From assembly GCA_030374765.1 (NCBI GenBank), contig JARGXX010000100.1, positions 1,116,001-1,180,000 of the forward strand: a stretch of 64,000 bases of DNA. The letters run 5' to 3'. The notes beneath the pieces were generated by a model that searched no databases, was not told the origin of the DNA, and saw only the letters and a list, made by a program, of their open reading frames with translations. Below, piece after piece: positions 50,799-61,799 of the stretch. How positions within the stretch are numbered: position 1 is the stretch's first letter; each line of letters opens with the position of its first letter. The stretch comes from Agarophyton chilense. Its lineage: Eukaryota; Rhodophyta; Florideophyceae; Gracilariales; Gracilariaceae. The position numbers and the translations under genes were made by a program.

Positions 50799-52172
50799 AA
50801 GCCAATTATATGATCGAAGCAGTTTTGTTGAGTAAATGTCGCAGAATCATTGGCTCGCGCGAGTTTAGTTGACACTGTACATTAGCCAGCAAAGCAATAC
50901 ATCTTTGAAGCGCGGTATCATTAGTCTCGCTTTGCTTTTATTTGAGCTCCCAAGCAAAAAGTTCCTGTTTAGAAAAGAAACAAAATCTGAAAAGGTGCGA
51001 AGGATGTGATGTGCACCACATCTGACCATCTGTGAGACTGCATGTATGTGCGCGCAAATGCAGTGTCTTTGAACAAGGTTGAGTCTGGTTGGCAGCCTCG
51101 CGCATGTCCTTCGAGGAAAAAGGATGCAGGAGCCCTTTTTATATAATCGCTGAAGCGTGCAAGGTGTCTTCAGTGATGTGAGAGACTGGCCACGGCATTT
51201 GGCGGTTTTTGGTGATTTGCCGAGGTTTGTGTCATGAGAATGTCTGATGTTTTTTTTTGACGTAGTGCATAGATCTTCATAGTGCTCGCTCGCCAACGAA
51301 AGAATTGCCAAAACAGTTTTGTTCATTGGCTCAGGCAGTCGGGTTTGTCAATAACATCCAATAAATGCAAAATTTTGTTATGGCTACTATTGCATACATA
51401 AGCCGAACATATACTTGGCGGGCTGGTCACCATTCGTTGAAGACCGTGAGAGCTTCTCATCCAATATTATACACGGCTTATGGCTACTATTGTAGAGATA
51501 AGCAGGTCGGGTCAAAACAGGTATATGCTTTTACTTGTTGGAGAATTGATCGTTACAATCGGACAAGAACGGATACAGCTTTTAGGAACTGTATCGGAAT
51601 AGTGGCGCAGAGTTTGTAACCAAAACGATAGGAACTAGATACAAATTTTGAAAAGCCTGTGACCAGTGATTTGAAGCTGGAGGATAGTTTGGCTGCCTAT
51701 AAAGGGCAGCCTGAACAAACAGTAAACCCTGGGATCTACTTAGATCTGTAGAACCTTGAATAATATTACTCACTGCGTAACGCCAGTAGGAAATGAGGCT
51801 TATGTTTTAGCATTTGAAACAAAGCTCCGCCTTCAAAAGCATTTTCAAGCGAAAGCCATTTTTACTCGAAAGTAGTAAGTTTGTCTCACAAGGCATATAT
51901 GAAAATCATCCGTTTTTTAGCCCATTCATGCTGTGCGTATTCGTCAGCTGCACAAGTTATTTGCGGCTCACATCAATTTACAACGATAGCCATACATTTA
52001 TAATTCGCCGTTTCACTTAAAGCCATTGAGGTGTCTGATATGTCTCTATCCTTGTAACCGAATCTCGACTTTTTGGACTGCAAAGCATTAGCGCACCTCG
52101 TCAATATCCGACCCATAGGAAATTTATACGATAGTATTCAGTAACCGGTGCTTTTGAGCGCGGGCGTCAACC

Positions 52173-52180
52173 TATAAAAG
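52173..52180 (+). promoter_or_regulatory. TATA box in spacer
   Basis: TATAAAAG followed within 40 bp by a small ATG-initiated frame at 52219 (about 40 codons), and 190 bp before the candidate gene at 52366. Motif only. Confidence 0.35.
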
Positions 52181-52365
52181 GAGAAACGACACCATCTCTT
52201 CAATAAAAGATCCGATTCATGGCAAATGCTACGGTCAACTTTACAAAAGGCCAAAGTTTGTTCCAGGGATCCTTCCCACTCCAACTTTTGCTAACCTTTA
52301 CGATAGGAAAGAACTCTTATCATGTACCACAGACTACTGAGTTTTGAATACCCAGAGCTCAAACA

Positions 52366-52724
52366 TGAGTGATTCTGGAGAATCGGGAAACGCGGCTGCG
52401 TTGCAGTTTCTTTCCACATCAGTGGTCCACTTGAGATTGCGGAAGACTGAAGCTGGTTCTATCGGCCAATTTGTCGGCCTGTAAGATCAGTACAGCAGCG
52501 AGGTTATGGCATGGTCTGCATAACTAACTCAGACAGGAACAAGAAGTTGTTTCGCCTGTGGGTCTCAAGTTCTATGTTGAACCAGAAATTTTGGGGTCGG
52601 CAATCTCACGAGGGTTCATCAATAATAACTTCGACCATGAGGAGTTGAACAGTCGAAAAAATCTGTCAATTTGGAAGCGCGGTAAACTCTTGTCCGCACC
52701 AAAGTTAAAATATATATGAGTGAG
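52366..52724 (+). CDS. Candidate small spliced gene, unrecognised
   Basis: ATG at 52366 (MSDSGESGNAAALQFL) is open to a GTAAGATC donor at 52481. Using the acceptor CTAACTCAG ending at 52532 gives a 52-nt intron, and the frame continues (LQEQEVVSPVGLKFY) to TGA at about 52722-52724. Without splicing the frame ends at the donor. The product, about 100 residues, matches nothing I recognise. The intron would be shorter than those of the GH16 gene, and a second acceptor (CAG at 52536) would give another frame. It could equally be decayed transposon sequence. Confidence 0.3.
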
Positions 52725-52738
52725 AACAACGCACAATC

Positions 52739-53750
52739 GTGGATGAAATATCTTTTTCTATGGCGTACTATCTACTTCTCCGAATGAATGGTTGTGCCTT
52801 GTCGAAAGAAACCAGAAGATGGCCGTTCGTCACATCTTTTCAGCCATCAGGGCGAAATACTTGCGGGAGAGACTCGAGTTGGATCTCGCCTTGGCGTAGC
52901 ACAACTACTGCAAGGATTTCAAGAAAGTCATGAGACATTATCTCGAAGTCTCGAGAGCCTACCAAGTACTAGACAACGGCTCGCTATCTTGGATAGTGAA
53001 CTTCCTGTAATAGACCAAAAAACCGAAAAGGAAGGTAATAGAAGTGACGACAGGGGAGATCTCCGCTTATCATTTTCCAAAGCCAATATCTGCTCTCCGG
53101 GAAACTCTCCGAAGAAGGCTGCCTTGTTTTGTTTGCACCCCCCACGCAAGTCCAAGGGTTTCAGACATTGAATAAGCATACACTTTTTTAAGCAGAACAA
53201 AGGCCTCTTGTTGGCAGCCATAAATGGAGTTGAAGTCCGCGATAGACAAACGCACTCTATTCGAAACCATACCTCATTCTTTCAAAGGTTTTGTCCTGAT
53301 AAAAAGAGGGAAAACGAACTGTGGGAAGATGGCATAACAGTCCACCAAAACAAGGTCCGGTTTTCTGGACAAGCCGTTTTGTCCCGTGAGCGTTTCAGTG
53401 GCCTATAATTTCCACAGGAGTCAGGGTCGCTGCAATGATGGCAGCGACGACAGCCTCGGCTCTCAATCCTTCTCCGAGAAAGCTTTCCTCAAGGAAATTG
53501 GAAAGCATCGTGTCATTGAACATGTGGCCATTCAGGTTGTCCTTAAACGGGATGGCTAAGCGTAAAGCTCTTGCTTCTCTGAATCTTGGAATGGTCCGCG
53601 TACGGACCGCATATGATGTAGGAGAATGTCGCCTTGGGCCGGAACCGGATGGGCTTGGTATTGGAACGTTGTTCCAGGCGACAGGTTCCTTTGGTCTCCG
53701 CTGCCGCGTGCGACGTTTTGGGGGGAGTAGAAGGGTTCTGTAAGGTGCCG
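52739..53750. other. Broken coding-like sequence, unrecognised
   Basis: A plus-strand frame near 52820-53010 reads MAVRHIFSAIRAKYLRERLE and later YCKDFKKVMRHYLEVSRAYQ, a helix-rich character with one stop between. Other frames of 66-127 codons overlap on both strands. It may be a gag-like remnant or a host pseudogene; no family was recognised. Confidence 0.3.
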
Positions 53751-53929
53751 ACTGTATCTTTAGATAACTACGAGTGGCTTTGATCCGTTCATTGCACGGT
53801 TATGTATAGGTGACTCCGCTCCTTGCTTATCACGATTGGGAGTTAACGTTTTTTACGTACCTTTGGTACCTAGGATGTAACTGCTGGTAGAACTTGCTTG
53901 TTGCGTCACTCCAAATTTTCTTTGGCGAC

Positions 53930-54140
53930 GGCCACGGCTCGTCGTCGTCGGATCATCTTCCTTTCCTCGCCGGGGATCGTCCCGCCTCGGATCGCGTCGC
54001 GCGTGCATGTTGTCTAGTGGAGTTGTCACGTTTTTTTCGTTTTGAAACCCACACAACCCACCCTTGGGGCACTGAGGTCTCTCTGGGTCTCGCTGAGTGC
54101 GTAAGGTTCTACCTTCCGGTGCACCAGATCGCGATGAACT
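53930..54140. repeat. Dispersed repeat A, copy 2
   Basis: Partner of 3640-3890, same strand, with shared blocks listed there. It lies in the single-copy spacer, 3' of the right C2H2 twin. Confidence 0.65.
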
Positions 54141-55078
54141 TGTGGAGGAAAAATTTAATGAATTACGTCACGACAGCTAATCTTTTGATAAGCGCGATGC
54201 TTTTCAAGGGACTGATTTCTGTTACAAAACATGGGCAATTACTAATGAAGCAAGATTTCATCCACCGATGTTTCCCCAAAGGAAACATTATCGACGCGTG
54301 AGTGATTTTTTCACACTTCTCAAATTGTTTTTAAAGAATATATCCGTTAACTATTCTCGAGAGATATCTTTATTCCCAAAGACTTAATGATTATTCTATA
54401 TACATATGTGCTTTTGTAATCTTTAGGCACAACTCGCAGATATGATTCGACAGCACTCATCCTTTACGCTTTTCTTTGTTTGATCTTACGTCTTGACTTC
54501 TGGCTTCTGCATTTCCCACATGGTTGATTATACTTCAAAACCAATACATTTTGTTGACAAGAAGCATATTTTCATTGACAAATACCCCCCTGAGAACATT
54601 GGTGTGAGTTAGTAGCACCATCAAACTTTTGTTATTTTGTGTAATTTAAAGTATTCTATGCTCATACATTCTTTCCTTGTATCGTTAGGTTGTAAGCAAC
54701 ATAAGAGCTGTACCAAGCTTCCCTTAAATCTAAAGAGGTACCACTCGGCTCATCCATTTTCCTCGGAGGACATGCGCGAGGCTGCCAACCAGACTCAACC
54801 TTGTTCAAAGACACTGCATTTGCGCGCACATACATGCAGTCTCACAGATGGTCAGATGTGGTGCACATCACATCCTTCGCACCTTTTCAGATTTTGTTTC
54901 TTTTCTAAACAGGAACTTTTTGCTTGGGAGCTCAAATAAAAGCAAAGCGAGACTAATGATACCGCGCTTCAAAGATGTATTGCTTTGCTGGCTAATGTAC
55001 AGTGTCAACTAAACTCGCGCGAGCCAATGATTCTGCGACATTTACTCAACAAAACTGCTTCGATCATATAATTGGCTT

Positions 55079-55918
55079 CTATCGACGCCTGCAAGCGTCC
55101 CTCTTGTGTTTCGTTAAGTGCCACCTTTGTACGTAAATTTTGCCGCATCCGTCGCACTCAAATCTAGGCCTGTTCTGCGGATCATGCATATGCATGTGCC
55201 TCTCCAGGTGGCACCTGCTGACGAATTTTTTGTCGCAACGACTACAAGAGAATCTGCACGAAGGATCATGTATCTGCATGTGTTTTCTCAACGCTCCTTT
55301 GTCCAAAAACGTTTTGTCGCATTGTCCGCATGAGTGGCGTACCCTGTTTGGATTATGTGTAGCCATGTGTCGCGTAATACCGGTCCTGTGCACCATCTTT
55401 CCACATATCTCACAACACACTTTGTGGGACTGAGCTGCACCGCCGCCATTATGACTGCGACGATTCTCTTCAGCATTTCCGCCTTCCATGTTTCTCTGGG
55501 AAACCACACCGCTGCTAGGCCCAGCGCCGGATGCGCTATGCATCACCGAAAGTTGCAACAACGTCTCGGGGAGCCAGTCGGGCACTTCTCCTAAAACTCG
55601 CGACCTCTTTCTGGCGTGCCCAGGCCCTGGTCTAGTTGATTGGGAGTCAAGCTCCGGACTATTCCGCATGTGTCCAGCTTGTCGCCGAGGCCTCTGCAGA
55701 AGCTGTTCACTGTTGGCCAATGGATTGAGAAGCTCTCCAATTGACAGTGCCGTGCGTCGCGGCGGGCTTTGGATATGTGCAGAGTCCGGCATTGCAACAT
55801 CATTTCTTGGATTTTGATTTGTGTTAGAGTATCGTGATGAGCTTCTACTACCATCGGACCGAGGCCGTTTTCCTCGGCCACTATGTTCATTTTTATGACG
55901 TCGAGAATCGCGGTCCAT
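55079..55918 (-). CDS. C2H2 zinc-finger protein, four fingers (right twin)
   Basis: Inverted twin of 49959-50798 with a single visible residue change (LLNPLANS). Same four fingers, NLS-like clusters and upstream region. Its 3' side faces the spacer, where dispersed repeat A lies about 0.95 kb away, recalling the arrangement at 3.6-5.0 kb. Confidence 0.88.
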   Translation of the reverse strand: MDRDSRRHKNEHSGRGKRPRSDGSRSSSRYSNTNQNPRNDVAMPDSAHIQSPPRRTALSIGELLNPLANSEQLLQRPRRQAGHMRNSPELDSQSTRPGPGHARKRSRVLGEVPDWLPETLLQLSVMHSASGAGPSSGVVSQRNMEGGNAEENRRSHNGGGAAQSHKVCCEICGKMVHRTGITRHMATHNPNRVRHSCGQCDKTFLDKGALRKHMQIHDPSCRFSCSRCDKKFVSRCHLERHMHMHDPQNRPRFECDGCGKIYVQRWHLTKHKRDACRRR

Positions 55919-55969
55919 CGAGATGATTGCCTACCAAATGAACACCGATGCTTGCTGCCGTTTTGAGTG

Positions 55970-55979
55970 CTCTATAAAG
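55970..55979 (-). promoter_or_regulatory. TATA-like element of C2H2 gene (right copy)
   Basis: Mirror of 49898-49907. Confidence 0.4.
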
Positions 55980-56077
55980 GGTTGGGTGTAAGTTTGCAAA
56001 AGGCTAATCGTATTTATGCTTTAAAAACTAAGAAAACTACCCGCAGCTAGCTTCCGCTTTGCAGTAAAAGTCTAACA

Positions 56078-56092
56078 TATGAAAAGACCCCC
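56078..56092. promoter_or_regulatory. Conserved upstream box of the C2H2 family, copy 3
   Basis: TATGAAAAGACCCCC, in the mirror position of 49785-49799. Confidence 0.45.
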
Positions 56093-56293
56093 ACCCTGTT
56101 GCTTTGGAAACACAAATGTCACAAACTTTTTTTTTAATTTTTCTTTACGACATGATGAGAAACATTTAACCCAAGTGTTGGAAATACGAAGCTAAAATAA
56201 GAAACCAATTAATGGCCTGCATTTTAATGAGTTTTCTCGCTGATTGGCATATTTATTGCCCGCATTAGAAGAACTGAAAAATCGCGATTGTAG

Positions 56294-56605
56294 ATGCTCC
56301 ATAATGCGTTTTTTAAAACAGTCGTTACTCAACGTGAGAAGCGTTGGCGCCGTTCTCCATCTCGTAATCTCTCCCTGAAGTGCTGTGCCGTTTGCAGCAT
56401 CAACGTGCAGAGCCAGCGCCAATTAGAGGTACATCAAGGCGGTCGTAAGCACCAAAACGCACTACGACGCGCTTATTACAAAGACACCGACGTCTGGTGC
56501 CGTGTATGCGATATCAAGTTCCCCGAAGCTCACGATCTCCGAATTCATTATAAAAGTCGTCATCATCGTGCCGGCGTCAGAAAAAAGAACGATACAATTT
56601 TCTAG
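56294..56605 (+). CDS. Small two-finger JAZ/U1-type zinc-finger protein (right copy)
   Basis: 103 codons identical in deduced residues to 49272-49583. Divergent from the right C2H2 twin. Retention of an intact, identical frame in both arms, while nearby copia frames carry many breaks, supports a real gene. Confidence 0.72.
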   Translation: MLHNAFFKTVVTQREKRWRRSPSRNLSLKCCAVCSINVQSQRQLEVHQGGRKHQNALRRAYYKDTDVWCRVCDIKFPEAHDLRIHYKSRHHRAGVRKKNDTIF

Positions 56606-56883
56606 AACGGTTGCGATATATACATTCAGTCTTTACATCGTGGTATAGGCCTTTACACATTTCATTTATTACATCACATCTTTATACCTTTGCCTCTGCC
56701 TGCCACATATATATTGATCATTTTTCGCACTCTCTACCCATTACACTCCTTCTTTCTGTCGTCTTTCTTTGACTTCTTTTCTTTGCCCTATTCTGGGCTG
56801 GTACTCTCGAGAGCATATCTACTACTTGTGTCTCCATGGGTTGTAGCCACCCGCGTTGTGTCCCCTAATTACTTTGAACGGAT

Positions 56884-57547
56884 ATGACGTTTACAGACAC
56901 CATACATCAGAGTATCGCATCCCATCGAGCAGATAAATACGGTACGGAAGCTTTAATACTTTGTACGGTGATTACCTACCCTTGGCCGCAATACAAAGCC
57001 GAATAAGAGCTCAGCGTCTTAGTATTCTGTTACGCTTCTTGTGTTGATGATGTTGGGCAAATTGGAACTATTGCGGGTTTGTTAATTGGAAAGATGCCCA
57101 AAGACTCGATCTACCACGTTATTTCGTGGAGATTTCATAAGGCCAAAAAGCCTGTAAAGCGTTTCAGTTGCGCAGATATTGGCAGCGGGAAATGGCATTG
57201 TCGAAAGAGAAACGATCAAAAGCGCTTATGAAAAAACTACTGTACATTGAAATCAAGCAACGAATATCGGTTGATTCCAACGATTTATTTATGTCCATGT
57301 CTACTAAAAAAAATCGAAAGAGAAGACAATAACGAGAGATGTCAGTAGCATAAGGTTCGAATTCGAGACTGGCTGTGTCGAATCCATTTCTTGGATACAA
57401 GGCGCTTTCAGCCTTTCTGACCCACTGACTAAGAATGACAGCTTCTTGAAGTATACCCTACAACTGACCCTCTACACTAAAAAACTGAACACTAACTTCA
57501 GCGATCTATCTGAAACCAAAAGCTCTCAGAAGAATTTTGGATAGCCA
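56884..57547 (+). pseudogene. Copia RNase H C-terminal remnant (mirror)
   Basis: Mirror of 48330-48993, with an additional stop (TAA near 57004) and a Tyr to Asp change. Confidence 0.78.
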
Positions 57548-57559
57548 GGAAGGGAGGAA

Positions 57560-57779
57560 TATGAATGTAGATAGCTTTTGAAATATACACGTTAAGATAG
57601 ATATGACATTACACCCGCTTAGAACTTGGCTGTTGCTATAGTTGTATTACAATGCAGATGGAATCTACAGCATATAAACACCGCCATGCTGATAACAATA
57701 GTCATCTGACTAGACCAGATGACCAAGCGGGATTTTCAGCTGTCTCAGATCTCCATTAGTATCCGACTACTGTTCAATA
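57560..57779 (+). repeat. 3' LTR of truncated copia (mirror)
   Basis: Mirror of 48098-48317. Confidence 0.75.
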
Positions 57780-59503
57780 CGTACTCCCACCTTTGAAGAC
57801 ACACGGAAAGTGCTGCCAGACAACAGCTTTGCGAGGCCAGTGTAGGACGGACTTGATGCCATCAGCGAAGATATTGGCACTGACATCTTGATGCCACAAA
57901 TATGGGCAGCGAGATTATGACTTTGCCGGACAACATCGACAATAGAATTGATGATGACGCTGACTTTGAAGATGAAACGAATGACGACTCATGACACAGC
58001 CATTGGAGACTTTGCCGAGATCTATTGGGACCCTGGTAAAACGTACTACCCCGGGTTATCCACTTTGAGTCTGATGACGGACAAAAGAATGTCCATCACA
58101 ACAATCGCGGCACAAAAGTCCTTAATATGACTCAAAAGGTCTGGAACTAACAAGATAGTTCACAGTCAAAACTCTCAGCAAATTCCGGCAAGACTTCACC
58201 CGCCCTGCAAGCCGAAAGCGAAGAAGCCTCTGTGTTGAAACAGCTCTCATGCCACTTCGGAGACAAGCTTTTCCTCCAGCACCACACGCAAGGGTTCGAG
58301 CAATACCCCATGGTCAATTCATACAGGAAAAAAGGAGACAGATTTCTCAAAACTAGAAAAACAGTTCTGCGCAGGAAGCTACCCCCAGGTGCTAGTATTA
58401 TTAGCAGCCACACATTATGTAAGATCACGTAGAATGACGATGGGACATTATAACTCAAAACCCGGATGGCTCCCCGCGGCAATGAGGATAATATCAAAGA
58501 AGTTCTGAGCAAAGACTATTCAACCCGCCCTCCGATAGGATTGAGGATACTCGAAGGAATAGTATCACTTTAAGTTTTGACATTGCATAAAGATGATGAC
58601 ACAGATGCGTTTCTACAAACAGGCCAAGGACAGCGTGACGTTTATTTTCGGTCACCAAAAGAAAGCCACATGAAGGAAACGCATGTATGGCTCCTGCTAA
58701 TAGCAGCATACAGGCTGGTAAACGCAAATAGGCAAATGGAAGAATGCCTCAGACGAAATCAGGACGAAACTGGACTTTTACAGTTTGCATACGTCTCCGA
58801 GCTCTTCTACAAAAGCAGAGGAAGGCTGGTGCTGATCGTAGACAAAATTTTTGACAATTTTAAGGTGGCTGGCGAAGGAAACAGAGCAAAAACCTTCTCA
58901 ACAAATTTAATGACAAGTGTAAGTTCGGTGTCGTGGACTATGGACCTAGAAAGCTAGAATTCTTCGGGATAAACACGAAACAGAACAGTTATATCACGAT
59001 CGAGACTAACGCCGACTAAGATGGATTGAGCAATGGAATATACAATCTCATGTCCCATAAGAAAGGACTATGATCAGAAGCTCAACAGAATCGATAAGAA
59101 TGCTTTTGCCTCAGCTAACAGCTCGCTTAGCTGGATTGGCAGAGTAGCTTCGTTAAAGAGTTCGTTCTACAGTAGCTACTTGCAGCAAAAAGCTCCAGAT
59201 GTATGTGTTTGTCATCTGATAGTACAGATTAACACAGGCCGAAAGCTCAAAAAACTTGGCATAGGGATGGTATGCCCCCAGCCAAATGACAAACATAATT
59301 ATGAACAAGGCATCCTTGTTTGCTCTGATGCATCCAAGGTAGATGATATTGAGCAAATGGGAATTGTGAGAGGACTACTGATCGAGCCTATGGTCAAAGA
59401 TGCTATGTGCCACGCACTATCTCGGATGTCATACAAGGCGAAGTGTCCTGTAAATCGAGCACCGGAGTCAGTACAGAAAAATTTTGATTCCCCGGTTTAC
59501 TAA
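57780..59503 (+). pseudogene. Copia RT-RNase H remnant (mirror)
   Basis: Mirror of 46369-48097 with the same breaks plus one extra small deletion near 57990, and residue changes such as Asp for Glu in NFDSPVY. Confidence 0.83.
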
Positions 59504-59878
59504 AGCACGCCAATTTGCGACTCCCTATAAACTAGTTCTGATCCCATAATGGATAAGGTATTGACTCACTACGGCTACAAAGCCATTGTTGCATGATGCC
59601 TGTCCTATTTGTTGCGTGGCCTGGTGTTGACTCAAGCGGGCTCGGATCCCTTTTTGAGGTTACATGTGTGTCCGACTGCGTCACAGCTCTCTCATAGCAA
59701 TGGGTATTTTGAGAAGCACGTCGTCACAAATTCGTATGCTTCACCGCCCTCTTGTGAGAAACATGTCGATAGTAACACTACAATTTCTTTCTCGCTTGGA
59801 TTCTACCTGCCACTTTTTCAGAGTTCTACGATCCAGTGGATCTTATTTCTTTCTAGAAAAAATGTTCTGGATATGTAG
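59504..59878. other. Gap between copia remnants (mirror)
   Basis: Mirror of 45993-46368. No gene seen. Confidence 0.4.
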
Positions 59879-60099
59879 ATATTGAACAGTATTCGGGAAC
59901 TAGAGAGATTTCTGAGGCGGACTCTGAGGGCTACGTCCTCAGTCGTAGTTAGATGACCTTGAGGTGCATCGACTTGTGTTTATATGCTGTCGCAGACAGC
60001 CAATGTGTCTGTACACGTAATATAACTACTAAGCTATTACTTCTCTCGTACATATTACTAGTGTTCTCGGGCATCGGTTTGTATTTAGCAACATACATA
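59879..60099 (-). repeat. 3' LTR of uninterrupted copia remnant (mirror)
   Basis: Mirror of 45772-45992. Confidence 0.7.
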
Positions 60100-60115
60100 T
60101 TCCTCCCTTTCTAGT

Positions 60116-60869
60116 TCAATCAAAGTTTTTCTGGGATCTCTTGGTTTCAGGTAAGCCACTGAAATCAGTGTTCAGTAGTACGTCAGTCAAACAGCTGTCT
60201 TTGTTAGTCAGCGGGTCTGCAAGGTTGCCGGATCCAGGTATCCAGTAAATTGACTCTACCGATTCAGTCTCGAATTCAAACCGTATGTTACTCACATCTC
60301 CTCTCATTGTCTTGTCAAAGAAATTGTTTTGGGTTGACATATATATAAATAGGTCCTTTGAATCGACTAATATTCTTAACTGGATGACAGCATCTAGCTG
60401 TTTTCCGTACGCCTTATTGATTATTTTTTCTTCTACCTTCTACTATACCTTCTCCAGCAGCAAAAATCTCCGCGGCTGGTGCTCTTTTCACTAGTCTCTT
60501 CGCGTTGTGCAACATCCAGTAAATCACATCATAAATGGAATCCTAGGTCAACACTCCAATCAGTAGTTCAGTGATTATGCCCAATTATCCGATGTCATCT
60601 ATGTGCGATGTATCTGAGAATACGACTACACTAAGCTGATATTCTGAGTTATCAATAGGTCTAGGGCTAACCAACACTGTGCATAGCTTCTTACGCCTTT
60701 GAACAGTGTTGATCTGTTCTAAAAAATGAGATAGTCTTATATCAGGAGCCTTCTGCCGTAAATAGCTGCTATAAAATTCACAAAGAGGTGATGCTGTTCT
60801 TCCTATCCAGCTCAATGGGCTTTTGACAAACAAGAATGTCTTTTTCTCGATTAGATTTGTTGGCGCCAT
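60116..60869 (-). pseudogene. Copia RNase H remnant with the empty array site
   Basis: Same remnant as 30204-30510 joined to 45309-45755, but uninterrupted. ITELL-type frame runs straight through GTAGT (60563-60567), the single-copy target of the array. Still a pseudogene, with stops near 60540 and 60588. Confidence 0.85.
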
Positions 60870-61799
60870 CTTTGGATGTGATGCTGTGGGTTACAGTAGA
60901 CTTCGGCGAATACAAGCCTTTTTCGTTACTGAATGGCCCAGATAGATGAACTGAGATATAAGTATTTCGATAAACACTTCTTCTTTGAAATTTTCTTAAT
61001 CTTTTTAAACTTCTTAAACTTCTTAAACCAACGCAACCAAAGACTTATGTCAATAGTCAATAGGGGTCAGACACCCTGGCTTCCAGTCCGACACTCCGGA
61101 TGTGTAACGATTTCTTCAGCATTGCCATTTCAACGTTAACAAGAAGCAGGCGTGTACAATCCTTATAAGGCTTTCCGAGGAGAGCTAATAACAAAATGAT
61201 ATGTTTTCACTCTATACCCGAAGCTGGCCTTTTTGCGGGAAGTGTTATGTGGCACCACTTGCAGCAGCTTCTCGTTCAGTACTAGAACCCAGATTGCCAC
61301 CAAGTGTGTACGACTGTCACAGGCTTTTCACTCTGTGGGGGCTTTCTAGACAGACCCAGTACCGTTGGTGCACACAGACTGTCTCCCATCCACGCGGAGG
61401 ACGCTACAACCGGTACAATAATCTGACAGGGGGTGCTCCGCCCAGCGGCTAACACCTCACTAGACCCCTGTACTGCGACAAAAGCCCAACAGATTTTTAT
61501 AATTTATGGGGTTGCTCTTCCAGCCGTAGTAGTCTCACTGGATCCCAGGCGGCAAACGCCTCACCTTTCGATAAATTTGAAGGGCTTGAAGCCAAAGAAA
61601 AATAATGTTTCAGGCTGTCGATTCTTTGTTGACTTCGTCTGAGAGAGAATTCGGAGACATCAGAGTGCTTTTTATATAGATCTATCTCAGTGAACTTGAA
61701 TGTTTGTATCATGGTCAATTTATTCTTGTATTGCTTACGTGACTTTCGTTTGATTTTGTATTTGTATTTGTTTACGAGAGCATACACTTCGTAGTTTAT
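60870..61799. other. Outer arm end and junction to gypsy, no gene
   Basis: 60870-61661 mirrors 29412-30203 at reduced identity, including the GCCGC-type direct repeat. 61662-61799 is unique AT-rich sequence up to the gypsy LTR. Confidence 0.45.

Larger units (their letters stand above)
29412..51126 (+). repeat. Palindrome 2, left arm
   Basis: Inverted counterpart of 54751-61661. Pairing is x + y = 91073 left of the array and about 105871-105877 right of it, and the jump equals the 14,798-bp array plus one TSD. Without the array the arm is about 6.9 kb, like the right arm. Zinc-finger genes near the axis are about 99% identical or better, while the outermost 0.8 kb shows roughly 4-12% difference. 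Confidence 0.95.
51127..54750. other. Palindrome 2 spacer (loop)
   Basis: Unique 3.6-kb sequence between the arms. Contents: no gene at 51127-52170, where a 24-bp imperfect direct repeat (ATGGCTACTATTG...) occurs at 51379 and 51480. A candidate small spliced gene lies at 52366-52724. Broken coding-like sequence follows to about 53750, then dispersed repeat A at 53930-54140 and AT-rich non-coding sequence at 54300-54750. Confidence 0.6.
54751..61661 (-). repeat. Palindrome 2, right arm
   Basis: 6.9-kb inverted copy of the left arm without the copia array. It preserves the pre-insertion site at 60563-60567. Confidence 0.95.

Noticed and set aside
53435-53743. 102-codon plus-strand frame in the loop
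   Set aside because: Arg/Leu-rich composition typical of a chance GC-rich frame, an overlapping minus-strand alternative, and no recognisable motif.
6483-61661. The palindromes as read or assembly fold-back artefacts
   Set aside because: Arms differ by arm-specific insertions with proper TSDs, a deletion and graded substitutions, and are separated by multi-kb unique spacers. A fold-back chimera would give near-perfect arms and a tiny loop. Collapse or expansion of the triple array by the assembler remains possible, though unit-specific variants argue against it.
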